Below are positions 9,134-17,131 of a DNA stretch of 64,000 bases, one piece after another. A model generated the notes under the pieces. The model was given only the letters and a program-made list of their open reading frames with translations, had not been told where the DNA came from and ran no database searches. Positions within the stretch are counted from its first letter, which is position 1. Every line of letters starts with the position of its first letter. A program made the translations under genes and the position numbers. Source of the DNA: Gordonia insulae (lineage in GTDB: Bacteria > Actinomycetota > Actinomycetes > Mycobacteriales > Mycobacteriaceae); NCBI RefSeq assembly GCF_003855095.1, contig NZ_CP033972.1, positions 5,898,177 to 5,962,176 on the forward strand, written 5' to 3'.

Positions 9134-9802
9134 TCACGAGGGTCCACCCAGCGAAAACCCCTCGCTGGGTTGCACCACCACGAAGCCCGGCCCGTGGAAC
9201 GCGAGTTGGAACGACTCGCCGGAACCACGGCCGATCAGTGAGCCCATCGTGAAGTCGTTCTTTATCCCGGGTGTCAGCGAGGACGACCAGCACACCGCGG
9301 CCTGCGGATCGACGAAGGTGGGCTGGACCGAGCAGTCGAGGAGCATCGGCGGGCCGTCGCTGGTGATCCCGACCGTGCCGTTGCCGGTCAGGGTCAGGTT
9401 GAACAGGCCACCCGCGAGCATGCCGGCGTTGCCGATCGAGGTGATCTTCCACTGCAGGGCCGCATCGAAGGCCAGCAGGCTGGACGTGTTGATGGTGATC
9501 GAGTCACCCTCGAGGTCGATGGTGAAGACGTCGCTGTTGCGGCGCGCGAAGAACACCTCGCCCTGACCGCGGACGCGCATCAATCGGCCGCCCTCGTTGC
9601 TGATCGCCTTCTTCAGGAAGTTCGAGACGCTGCCCGAACCTTCGTGGGCGAACTCGAACTGTCCCTGATAGGCGACCATCGCGCCCTTGGCGGCCAACGC
9701 CTCGGGACCGAACCCGACACGCAGCATCTTGCTCGACTGCGCCGTCCAGCGTGCCGTGCTCTGCTTCTCGTGGTTGGCCTGATCGAATATGGGGCTGCGC
9801 AC
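9134..9802 (-). CDS. AIM24 family protein (DUF124)
   Basis: A 222-residue protein of the AIM24/TIGR00266 family, a beta-rich fold with repeated GxxFxxxxGxG segments (GPGFVVVQPSEG at the end, GGLFNLTLTGNGTVGIT in the middle). No signal peptide, no membrane helix. The bacterial function is not established. The start is GTG 9802 with gaggag eight bases upstream. It lies on the minus strand just after the GT4 glycosyltransferase gene with a 41-bp gap and could be co-transcribed with the glucan trio upstream, which would be an inference only. Confidence 0.8.
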   Translation of the reverse strand: MRSPIFDQANHEKQSTARWTAQSSKMLRVGFGPEALAAKGAMVAYQGQFEFAHEGSGSVSNFLKKAISNEGGRLMRVRGQGEVFFARRNSDVFTIDLEGDSITINTSSLLAFDAALQWKITSIGNAGMLAGGLFNLTLTGNGTVGITSDGPPMLLDCSVQPTFVDPQAAVCWSSSLTPGIKNDFTMGSLIGRGSGESFQLAFHGPGFVVVQPSEGFSLGGPS

Positions 9803-9843
9803 TGTGTCGACTCCTCGCTCGGCAGGGCGGCCTGACTGCCGCG

Positions 9844-11118
9844 TCAGTCCGATTGTCCCGGATCTCGTTCCGGCAGGGGCCGTTCCGGGATGTGCGGTCG
9901 GCCGATCGGATGACGGACGCGACGCTTCGCGGCGAGGTAGACACCCGCGGTGCGTTCGGCGACCTCACCCCAGGAGAATTCCTCGGTGAGCCGTTCGCGT
10001 GCCCGGACCGCCCGCGTGGCCGAGGCGGCGGGGTCGCCGAGGGCGGCGCGCACCGCGGTCGCGAGTCCGGCGACGTCACCGGGCGCGAAGGTGAGACCGG
10101 TGGTCGCCTCGGTGACCGCTTCGCCCAGACCGCCGGCCGTCGAGACGACCAACGGGGCACCCGTGGCGGCGGCCTCGAGCGCGACGATGCCGAAGGGCTC
10201 GTAGCGACTGGGCAGCACGATGGCCGCACAGCGGTGCATGAGCGCCACCAGGCCCTCGTGGTCGACCGCACCGAGGAACCGGACCGCCTTGGTCACACGA
10301 TGCCGCCGTGCCTGCTCGATCAGCCAGTCCTGCTGGGTACCGGTGCCGGCGATGGTCAGCGTCGTGCCGGGGTGGCTGCGGCGGATGCGGGGCAGGGCAG
10401 CGAGCAGATCCTGGACGCCCTTCTCGTATTCGAGGCGTCCGGCGAACATCAGTTCCGCCGGTGCCGAGCGGGTCCGGCGGGGAGCGAACGGCCAGGTCCG
10501 GATGTCGATGCCGTTGTGGATCACGGAGACGTCGGGGATGTCGGGGCCGAAGAGTCGGGTGACCTCGTCGCGCATCGATGCCGAACACGTGATGAGCGAA
10601 TCCGATTCACTCGCGAGCCACCACTCGACGGAATGCACCTGCCGATTGGTGCGGCCGCTGACCCAACCGCTGTGTCGGCCGGCCTCGGTCGCGTGGATCG
10701 TGGAGACCAACGGCACGTCGAAGAACTCGGCCAACGTGATGGCCGGATGTGCGACGAGCCAGTCGTGTGCGTGCACGACGTCCGGCACCCACGCACTCGA
10801 CTCGGGTGAGTTGCGCTCGCCACCAATGACTTTCAGACCAGCGCGGACGAAAGAATGGCCCATCGCCAACGTCCAGGCCATCATGTCGTGGCCGAACTCG
10901 AACTCCGGTGGATCCTCCGCGACGGCAACGATCCGCACCCCGTCGACGCGAGAGTCGGTGGTTGGGTGGCTGACCGCGTCGGTACCGGTGGGCCTGCGGG
11001 TCAGCACAACGATGTCGTGGCCCTGCGCGACGAGTTCGGTGGCGAGATGGTGGACGTGCCGACCGAGACCGCCGACCACGACCGGTGGGTACTCCCACGA
11101 GACGATCATGACCTTCAT
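9844..11118 (-). CDS. GT4 glycosyltransferase, alpha-1,4-glucan elongation type (Rv3032-like)
   Basis: A 424-residue GT-B glycosyltransferase. The N-domain begins with the glycogen-synthase-like signature (SWEYPPVVVGGLGRHV, 7-22), and the C-domain has the GT4 donor-binding elements LMFAGRLEYEKGVQDLL and SRYEPFGIVALEA, whose E-x7-E pair binds the nucleotide sugar. In M. tuberculosis Rv3032 elongates 6-O-methylglucose lipopolysaccharides and also glycogen. The adjacent GH57 branching enzyme and methyltransferase, in the same order and orientation as Rv3031 and Rv3030, support the same role here. It is the third gene of the minus-strand trio. A 51-bp tandem repeat sits between it and the branching enzyme. 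Confidence 0.88.
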   Translation of the reverse strand: MKVMIVSWEYPPVVVGGLGRHVHHLATELVAQGHDIVVLTRRPTGTDAVSHPTTDSRVDGVRIVAVAEDPPEFEFGHDMMAWTLAMGHSFVRAGLKVIGGERNSPESSAWVPDVVHAHDWLVAHPAITLAEFFDVPLVSTIHATEAGRHSGWVSGRTNRQVHSVEWWLASESDSLITCSASMRDEVTRLFGPDIPDVSVIHNGIDIRTWPFAPRRTRSAPAELMFAGRLEYEKGVQDLLAALPRIRRSHPGTTLTIAGTGTQQDWLIEQARRHRVTKAVRFLGAVDHEGLVALMHRCAAIVLPSRYEPFGIVALEAAATGAPLVVSTAGGLGEAVTEATTGLTFAPGDVAGLATAVRAALGDPAASATRAVRARERLTEEFSWGEVAERTAGVYLAAKRRVRHPIGRPHIPERPLPERDPGQSD

Positions 11119-11164
11119 CTGCCAACCCCCGTCGCAGTCATCGCCATCGGCGACCAGGTGGATC

Positions 11165-11274
11165 GATCGCGGTCAATCGCGAAGTTCATCGCCCACCCCG
11201 ACGTCCGTGCACGGTGATCGCGGTCAATCGCGAAGTTCATCGCCCACCCCGACGTCCGTGCACGGTGATCGCGG
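11165..11274. repeat. 51-bp direct tandem repeat, about 2.15 copies
   Basis: Copies at 11165-11215 and 11216-11266 look identical base for base, and the first eight bases of a third copy follow at 11267-11274 before the sequence diverges. The period is a multiple of three. The stop codon of the GH57 gene (11237-11239) lies within the second copy and the other copy forms its spacer to the GT4 gene. One frame across it repeats a 17-residue unit, but that frame is not the GH57 frame. Confidence 0.95.
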
Positions 11275-12805
11275 ACAACCGTCTCGCATCGAGCCCGGCG
11301 AACAGATTGTCGGCCCGCGCCCAGTTGGCCGCGAGGGTGTCCGCCTGGTCGGTGCGTCCCCGCAGTGCGGCGTCGCAGATCTCCCTGGTCGCGTGCGCAT
11401 GTTTGTGCGCCCGTTCGACAGCGTAATGGGCGGCGGTGTCCTTGGAGACCATGAACGGCCAGTCCGAGGCCACCGTCATCAAGGTCTCCCGGAGGATCTG
11501 ATCGGCGATGCGGTGCCGCCCACCGCCCGGCGCGATCAACTTGTCGATCGCGCCCAGGGCGGTCTCCGAGACCTCGGCGTTGAGCCGGACGAGATGCTCG
11601 ACCTGCGGTCCGTTCCACACCCGCCAGTCCTTGCCGGACCCCCAGGAGGACGGCGGCAGGTCGACCGGCGCACCGACGAAGCCGTCGCGACGCGCCGTGG
11701 CGAGCGTGCCCACCCGGACACCGGCCTCGGGTAGTCGTCGTAGGACGCGTTCGAGCCACACCGGACCCTCGTGCCACCAGTGGCCGAACAGTTCGGTGTC
11801 GAACGCGGCGACCACGAGCGCCGGCCGGCCGAGGCGAGCGGACTCGTCGATGAGCCGGTTGCGCACCTGCCCGACGAAATCGTCGACATGGCGATCGATC
11901 ACCGCGTCTGCGCGGGCGGGGTCGTACGGCTTCTTGTCCCCGGACGCCACGTTGCGCCCGGTCACCCTCGCCGGTTTGAGGCCGGTGAGGTGGTCGTAGG
12001 TGTGGAAGTCGCGGTAGGCCGAGTGGCCCGGATATCCGGACTTCGGCGACCAGACCCGGTAGCTCACCGCGAGGTCACGACCGAACGCGACGACGTCGGT
12101 GTCGCCGACCGTACGGCCCAGCGCCGTGTCGCCCTTGAGGGTGGGTCCGTCGACCATGAAATGCCCGACGCCGGCATCGGCGTACTCGATCTCCATTCCC
12201 GGGGCGAACGCGCATTCCGGCGCCCAGATGCCCGCGGGGTCGAGGGCCCATCGTGAGCGGGCGTCGGCGAGGCCTTCACCCAACGAGAACCGTCGCAGGC
12301 GGGGGTCGAGCAGTGGCGCGAACGGGTGCGCCAACGGGCCGCCGAGAATCTCCAGGACCCCCGACGACGCGAGCGTCCGGATCAGTGGACTGCCGCCGTG
12401 TCGCCAGTGGGCCTCGAACTCGGCGAGCGCCTCACCCGCGACGCGGTATTCGCGGTTGCCGAGGGTGCGGCGATCCGCATCCGGCGCGACCGCGGCCTCG
12501 ACCGCGCGCAGCTGCCAGTCGGCCAGCCATTCGTACATCGATGCGGCGCAGTGCGGGTCGTCGAGCTGCGCGGCGAGCACCGGCGTGATGCCGAACGACA
12601 CCTGATCGCGCGCACCGTCGGCGGCCAGGCGGCGCAGCATCGCGAAGACCGGTAGGTAGGACGCCGCCCAGGACTGGTAGAGCCACTCCTCGCCCACCGG
12701 CCAACGTCCGTGATTGGCCAGCCACGGCAGGTGGGAATGCAGGACCAGGGTGAACTGGCCCGGCACGGGATCTCCGGAGTGAGCGGACTTCGAGGAGACG
12801 GTCAC
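11237..12805 (-). CDS. GH57 (DUF1957) 1,4-alpha-glucan branching enzyme (Rv3031-like)
   Basis: A 522-residue GH57 enzyme. TLVLHSHLPWL opens the catalytic (beta/alpha)7 barrel. The nucleophile is Glu197 in WAPECAFAPG and the acid/base is Asp336 in AAFDTELFGHWW. The C-terminal helical part ends in FAGLDARRL as in the family, plus an 11-residue extra tail. Start GTG 12805 was selected because ggag lies nine bases before it, the resulting length fits Rv3031, and upstream residues are low-complexity sequence overlapping the methyltransferase gene. The enzyme would branch the glucan made by the neighbouring GT4. The extra tail encodes part of the tandem repeat, so the original stop may have been displaced by the duplication. 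Confidence 0.88.
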   Translation of the reverse strand: MTVSSKSAHSGDPVPGQFTLVLHSHLPWLANHGRWPVGEEWLYQSWAASYLPVFAMLRRLAADGARDQVSFGITPVLAAQLDDPHCAASMYEWLADWQLRAVEAAVAPDADRRTLGNREYRVAGEALAEFEAHWRHGGSPLIRTLASSGVLEILGGPLAHPFAPLLDPRLRRFSLGEGLADARSRWALDPAGIWAPECAFAPGMEIEYADAGVGHFMVDGPTLKGDTALGRTVGDTDVVAFGRDLAVSYRVWSPKSGYPGHSAYRDFHTYDHLTGLKPARVTGRNVASGDKKPYDPARADAVIDRHVDDFVGQVRNRLIDESARLGRPALVVAAFDTELFGHWWHEGPVWLERVLRRLPEAGVRVGTLATARRDGFVGAPVDLPPSSWGSGKDWRVWNGPQVEHLVRLNAEVSETALGAIDKLIAPGGGRHRIADQILRETLMTVASDWPFMVSKDTAAHYAVERAHKHAHATREICDAALRGRTDQADTLAANWARADNLFAGLDARRLSAITVHGRRGGR

Positions 12806-12821
12806 GGCGCGGGTCTCCGGT

Positions 12822-13616
12822 TCAGGGCCGTACGGCGATCGCGACGAGGTCGAGGCTCGCGTCGATGTCGACACCGTCCTCGGACGCGTCGCGGATGTCG
12901 AAATCACCGGTGCCGACACGCGCGACGTCGGCGGCCAGGTCGGCGGGCCACGGTTCGCCCGCCAGTGCGCGATCGATCTGGGCGTCGATGATCGAACCGC
13001 CCCACGTGACGTCGAGCTCGGTCAGGCGGGCGCCGTGAAAGACGCCCAGCATCGCCGACATCTCGAAACCGCCGTCGACCAGCAGTTCGTTGAGTTCGCC
13101 CGCGTCGAGTTCGCGGGTGTGGAACGGATTGAGCGGGGTGTCGCGACCGGGGGAGAAGGTGATGCGGTTCGGCGTCGAGATCAGCAGGACCCCGCCCGGA
13201 CGCAGCACGCGACGGCACTCGGCGATGAACGCGGGCTGATCCCACAGGTGCTCGATGACCTGGAAGTTCACCACCACTTCGACGGACCCGTCGGCCAGGG
13301 GGAGGTCGATCAGATTGCCCTGGCGGACGATGAGACCGGGATAACGCCGACGCGTGTGCTCGACTGCGCTCTCGTCATAATCGACACAGGTCACCGACTG
13401 TGCGACGGTCGCCAGCATGGCTGCCCCGTAACCCTCACCCGAGCCGGCCTCGAGGACGTCGAGCCCGGCGCATCGCTCGAGGATGCGCTCGTAGGCGACC
13501 TCGTGACGTCGGAACCAGTAGTTCTCCTCCGGGATGCCCGGAACGGTCCGCTCGCCGGTCAGCGCCAGCTGCGCCTGCGCCGCGCTCACCTGGAGCGTCT
13601 CGTGTGACTCGGTCAT
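12822..13616 (-). CDS. SAM-dependent methyltransferase of the glucan cluster (Rv3030-like)
   Basis: About 264 residues with a class I methyltransferase core: VLEAGSGEGYGAAML is motif I near residues 50-64, then CVDYDESAVEHTR, then NFQVIEHLW and VLRPGGVLLISTPNR. The close spacing to the GH57 gene (stop 17 bp before its GTG) suggests co-transcription. The Rv3030 counterpart is among the genes linked to methylglucose lipopolysaccharide synthesis, so sugar O-methylation is a fair inference. ATG 13616 is used as start. ATG 13649 would add 11 residues and cannot be excluded, as neither has a strong ribosome binding site. Confidence 0.82.
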   Translation of the reverse strand: MTESHETLQVSAAQAQLALTGERTVPGIPEENYWFRRHEVAYERILERCAGLDVLEAGSGEGYGAAMLATVAQSVTCVDYDESAVEHTRRRYPGLIVRQGNLIDLPLADGSVEVVVNFQVIEHLWDQPAFIAECRRVLRPGGVLLISTPNRITFSPGRDTPLNPFHTRELDAGELNELLVDGGFEMSAMLGVFHGARLTELDVTWGGSIIDAQIDRALAGEPWPADLAADVARVGTGDFDIRDASEDGVDIDASLDLVAIAVRP

Positions 13617-13853
13617 CCCCAGGAGACTAGTGCCTGTGCTCCGGGCCATCGGACGCGAGGACCCGGGTCCCGGTTCGGGAGTCCATCGTTTCGATCACGG
13701 TGAACCTTTCGTTGACCCTGCTCACAGCGGGGTGTTGCCATGGACTCGGGGGATGGACCATGCCCGCGACGGGTACCCGACAAGTTTCAGTTCCATTGAC
13801 GCACAAGAGTTGTGGGTGATTCGCGCCCGCATTCGAGAGGACACGCCAGCGCC

Positions 13854-14978
13854 ATGACCACCGAATCGGTATCCGACGAGATCACGTTCGCCTACTGGGT
13901 GCCCAACGTCAGCGGCGGGCTCGTGACCAGTGACATCGAACAGCGGACCAGCTGGGATTACGACTACAACGTCAAACTTGCCCAGACCGCGGAGAACAAC
14001 GGCTTCGAGTACGCGCTGTCGCAGGTTCGCTATGAAGCCAGCTATGGTGCCGAGTTCCAGCACGAGTCAACGAGTTTCAGCCTCGCCCTGTTGCTCGCCA
14101 CCCAACGGCTGAAGGTGATCGCGGCCGTTCACCCCGGCCTCTGGCAGCCGGCGGTGCTGGCCAAACTCGGCGCCACCGCCGACCAGCTCTCCGGTGGCCG
14201 ATTCGCGGTCAACGTGGTGAGCGGCTGGTTCAAGGACGAGTTCACGCACCTCGGAGAGCCGTGGCTCGAGCACGACGAGCGGTATCGCCGCAGCGCGGAG
14301 TTCCTCCAGGTCCTGCGGAAGATCTGGACCGAGGACGACGTCGATTTCCGCGGCGACTTCTACCGTATCCACGACTTCACGCTGAAGCCGAAGCCGCTGA
14401 ACACGGTCGATCGCCCGAATCCCGAGTTGTTCCAGGGCGGAAACTCGCTGGCCGCGCGTCGCAACGGTGGCCGCTATTCGGACTGGTACTTCTCCAACGG
14501 CAAGGACTTCGACGGCGTCACCGAGCAGATCGTCGACGTCCGTGCCTCGGCGCGCGAGGTCGGCCGTGAGGTGAAGGTCGGTCTGAACGGATTCATCATC
14601 GCCCGGGACACCGAGAAGGAGGCCCGCGACACCTTGCGCGAGATCGTCGAGAAGGCCAACAAGCCGGCCGTCGAGGGATTCCGCAGCGCGGTCCAGCAGG
14701 CCGGAAATTCGACCGCGGACAAGACCGGGATGTGGGCCGATTCCACGTTCGAGGATCTCGTTCAGTACAACGACGGGTTCCGTACGGGGCTGATCGGGAC
14801 ACCGGAGCAGATCGCCGAGCGGATCGCGGCGTATCGCAAACGCGGCGTCGACCTCATCCTCGGCGGATTCCTGCATTTCCAGGAGGAGATCGAGTATTTC
14901 GGTGAGAAGGTCCTCCCGCTCGTCCGCGAGATCGAGGCGAGCGAGCGCTCGGCCGACCACACGCTGGTCGGTGTCTGA
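13854..14978 (+). CDS. sfnG: Dimethylsulfone monooxygenase SfnG-like FMNH2-dependent enzyme
   Basis: A 374-residue bacterial luciferase-like flavin monooxygenase. The family signature AYWVPNVSGGLVTS stands at 10-23, followed by the QVRYEASYGAEFQHES segment, VNVVSGWFKDEF near 120-131 and the C-terminal FEDLVQYNDGFRTGLIGTP. These closely match SfnG, which oxidises dimethyl sulfone to methanesulfinate using FMNH2 from a separate reductase. No flavin reductase gene is adjacent. The gene is monocistronic, flanked by about 200 bp upstream and a 15-bp stem terminator downstream. The name is based on remembered family sequence, and related sulfonate monooxygenases remain possible. Confidence 0.82.
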   Translation: MTTESVSDEITFAYWVPNVSGGLVTSDIEQRTSWDYDYNVKLAQTAENNGFEYALSQVRYEASYGAEFQHESTSFSLALLLATQRLKVIAAVHPGLWQPAVLAKLGATADQLSGGRFAVNVVSGWFKDEFTHLGEPWLEHDERYRRSAEFLQVLRKIWTEDDVDFRGDFYRIHDFTLKPKPLNTVDRPNPELFQGGNSLAARRNGGRYSDWYFSNGKDFDGVTEQIVDVRASAREVGREVKVGLNGFIIARDTEKEARDTLREIVEKANKPAVEGFRSAVQQAGNSTADKTGMWADSTFEDLVQYNDGFRTGLIGTPEQIAERIAAYRKRGVDLILGGFLHFQEEIEYFGEKVLPLVREIEASERSADHTLVGV

Positions 14979-15003
14979 ATCTGGTCGACCGACCACCCCG
15001 CCA

Positions 15004-15040
15004 ACCGTGGCCCATCGCTGACAACGCGATGGGCCACGGT
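15004..15040 (+). terminator. Rho-independent-type hairpin after the SfnG-like gene
   Basis: A perfect 15-bp stem (15004-15018 with 15026-15040) and a 7-base loop, starting 25 bp after the stop codon. There is no long T run, which is common for actinobacterial terminators. Confidence 0.75.
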
Positions 15041-15075
15041 GCGTCTGTGCGGCGTTATGTGAGGTAGTCGATGTT

Positions 15076-15149
15076 TTGTGCCGAGATGGCAGACGCTAAA
15101 GTAGGGGAGACCGAGAGCAACTTACTTGTCGGTAAGGTGCTTACACCGA
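15076..15149 (+). promoter_or_regulatory. Putative etfBA promoter and imperfect palindrome
   Basis: TTGTGC (15076-15081) and TAAAGT (15097-15102) could act as -35 and -10 with a short 15-bp spacer. Downstream, an imperfect inverted repeat built on GTAAG (15132-15136) and CTTAC (15140-15144), extended outward by TCGGT and ACCGA, lies in the leader. Aggagg at 15153-15158 is the ribosome binding site. Function of the palindrome is unknown. Confidence 0.4.
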
Positions 15150-15171
15150 CGCAGGAGGTCGACGCAGACCC

Positions 15172-15957
15172 ATGACAAACATTGTCGTTCTGATCAAGCA
15201 GGTTCCCGATACGTGGTCCGAGCGCAAGCTGTCCGATGGTGATTACACCCTGGACCGCGAGGCCGCCGACGCCGTTCTCGACGAGATCAACGAGCGCGCG
15301 GTCGAGGAGGCCCTGAAGATCAAGGAGGCCGACGGCGGCGAGGTGACCGTGCTGACCGCCGGTCCCGAGCGCGCGACCGAGGCGATCCGCAAGGCGCTGT
15401 CGATGGGCGCCGACAAGGCGATCCACATCAAGGACGACTTGCTGCACGGCTCGGATGCGGTGCAGACCTCATACGTGCTGGCGCGTGCACTGGGCACCGT
15501 CGAGGGTGTCGAGCTGGTCATCGCCGGCAACGAGGCCACCGACGGTCGCGTCGGTGCCATTCCCGCGATGATCGCCGAGTACCTCGAGCTCCCGCACCTG
15601 ACGCACCTGCGCAAACTGTCCCTGGAGGGCGAGACCCTCAAGGGTGAGCGCGAGACCGACGACGGCATCTTCCACGTCGAGGCCGCGCTGCCGGCCATCG
15701 TCAGTGTCAACGAGAAGATCAACGAGCCCCGCTTCCCGTCCTTCAAGGGCATCATGGCCGCCAAGAAGAAGGAAGTTCAGGTCCTCACGCTGGCCGAGAT
15801 CGACGTCGAGCCGACCGATGTGGGGCTGGAGAACGCGGGCACCCAGGTGACCGCTTCCAACCCGAAGCCGCCGAAGACCGCCGGTGAGCGCGTCACCGAC
15901 GAGGGCGACGGTGGCACCAAGGTCGCCGAGTACCTGGTGTCGCAGAAGATCATCTAG
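15172..15957 (+). CDS. etfB: Electron transfer flavoprotein subunit beta
   Basis: A 261-residue ETF beta subunit (FixA). TNIVVLIKQVPDTW opens the alpha/beta domain. The adenine-nucleotide-binding part follows with VLTAGPERATEAIRKALSMGAD and the conserved VIAGNEATDGRVGAIPAMIAEYL near 115-140. With the alpha subunit it accepts electrons from acyl-CoA dehydrogenases and passes them to ETF:quinone oxidoreductase. Aggagg precedes the start by 13 bases. etfA follows after 59 bp, so the two are one operon as in Rv3029c-Rv3028c. Confidence 0.95.
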   Translation: MTNIVVLIKQVPDTWSERKLSDGDYTLDREAADAVLDEINERAVEEALKIKEADGGEVTVLTAGPERATEAIRKALSMGADKAIHIKDDLLHGSDAVQTSYVLARALGTVEGVELVIAGNEATDGRVGAIPAMIAEYLELPHLTHLRKLSLEGETLKGERETDDGIFHVEAALPAIVSVNEKINEPRFPSFKGIMAAKKKEVQVLTLAEIDVEPTDVGLENAGTQVTASNPKPPKTAGERVTDEGDGGTKVAEYLVSQKII

Positions 15958-16016
15958 TCCTCGCGGGCACAGACAGCAACCGGCGAAATCAGAGACATTC
16001 AGGAGATAGAAGAAAC

Positions 16017-16972
16017 ATGGCTGAAGTACTTGTGCTCGTGGAGCAGGACGCCGAAGGCGCCCTGAAGAAGGTCACCAGCGAACTCATCACCGCGGCCCGC
16101 GCACTGGGCAGCCCGTCGGCGGTCGTCGTCGGGGCACCGGGGTCGGCGGACGGCATCATCGACGGTCTGAAGGAGGCCGGCGCGGAGAAGATCTACGTCG
16201 CCGAGTCCGACGATGCGGGGTCTTACCTCATCAGCCCGCAGGTCGACGTCCTGTCGGCGATCGCCGAGCAGGCGTCGCCCGCCGGCATCCTCGTCGCCGC
16301 GACCGCGGACGGCAAGGAGATCGCCGGACGCCTCGGCGTGCGCCTGGGCTCGGGTGTGCTCGCCGACGTGATCGACGTCAAGGACGGTGCCGTGGGCATC
16401 CACTCCATCTTCGGTGGCGCGTTCACCGTCGACGCCGTCGCCAAGGGCGACACCCCCGTGTTCTCGGTGCGCCCGGGTGGCGTCGAGGCCGCCCGCAGGC
16501 CGGCGCCGGCGAGCGCGTCGACGTCGAGGTCCCGGCCCAGGCCGAGGGTGCGGTGAAGATCACCAAGGTCGAGCCGAACGTCGGTGGCGACCGTCCCGAA
16601 CTCACCGAGGCATCGATCGTCGTGTCCGGTGGACGCGGTGTCGGCAGCGCCGACAAGTTCTCCGTGGTCGAGGAACTCGCCGACTCGCTCGGTGCCGCCG
16701 TCGGTGCATCGCGTGCAGCGGTCGACTCGGGTTACTACCCCGGTCAGTTCCAGGTCGGTCAGACCGGCAAGACCGTCTCGCCGCAGCTCTACATCGCCCT
16801 GGGCATCTCGGGTGCGATCCAGCACCGCGCGGGCATGCAGACCTCGAAGACCATCATCGCGGTCAACAAGGACGAAGAAGCGCCGATCTTCGAGATCGCC
16901 GACTTCGGCATCGTGGGCGACCTGTTCAACGTCGCGCCGCAGCTGACCGAAGAGGTCAAGAAGCGCAAGTGA
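16017..16972 (+). pseudogene. etfA: Electron transfer flavoprotein subunit alpha, apparent single-base frameshift
   Basis: The N-terminal frame from ATG 16017 encodes a normal ETF alpha domain I ([12 protein letters not shown], then [21 protein letters not shown] near 100-120) up to [10 protein letters not shown]. It then reads out of frame to 16556. The FAD-binding C-terminal domain ([47 protein letters not shown]) continues in a different frame to TGA 16970-16972. Restoring one base near 16488-16496 (gccgcccgcagg) joins the frames into exactly 318 codons, the length of the M. tuberculosis subunit as remembered. The two halves show no other damage. Because etfB is intact and the complex is needed for beta-oxidation, a sequencing error is at least as likely as a mutation. 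Confidence 0.9.
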
Positions 16973-16999
16973 GGTAGGGCGCCTGGGCGCCCCACCATC

Positions 17000-17047
17000 C
17001 GATGACCCCCGGGTCGCGTCGCACGCCGACGTGTCCGGGGGTCATCG
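17000..17047 (+). terminator. Hairpin terminator after etfA
   Basis: A perfect 13-bp inverted repeat (17000-17012 with 17035-17047) with a 22-base loop, 27 bp after the etfA stop. GC-rich, no T run. Confidence 0.6.
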
Positions 17048-17131
17048 GCGTCTGTGGACGTTCACCGCATGAGCACCGACACGTCACGTCGTCGTGGTCG
17101 TCGTGTCGCCCGGAGTGGCTGTCATCAGGGC

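Noticed and set aside
11115..11777. A frame with two copies of DHRARTSGWAMNFAIDR
   Set aside because: It is out of frame with the GH57 gene and simply translates the 51-bp DNA repeat.
13812..13853. Longer start for the SfnG-like gene at ATG 13812
   Set aside because: The added 14 residues are not part of the family, and ATG 13854 gives the conserved N-terminus.
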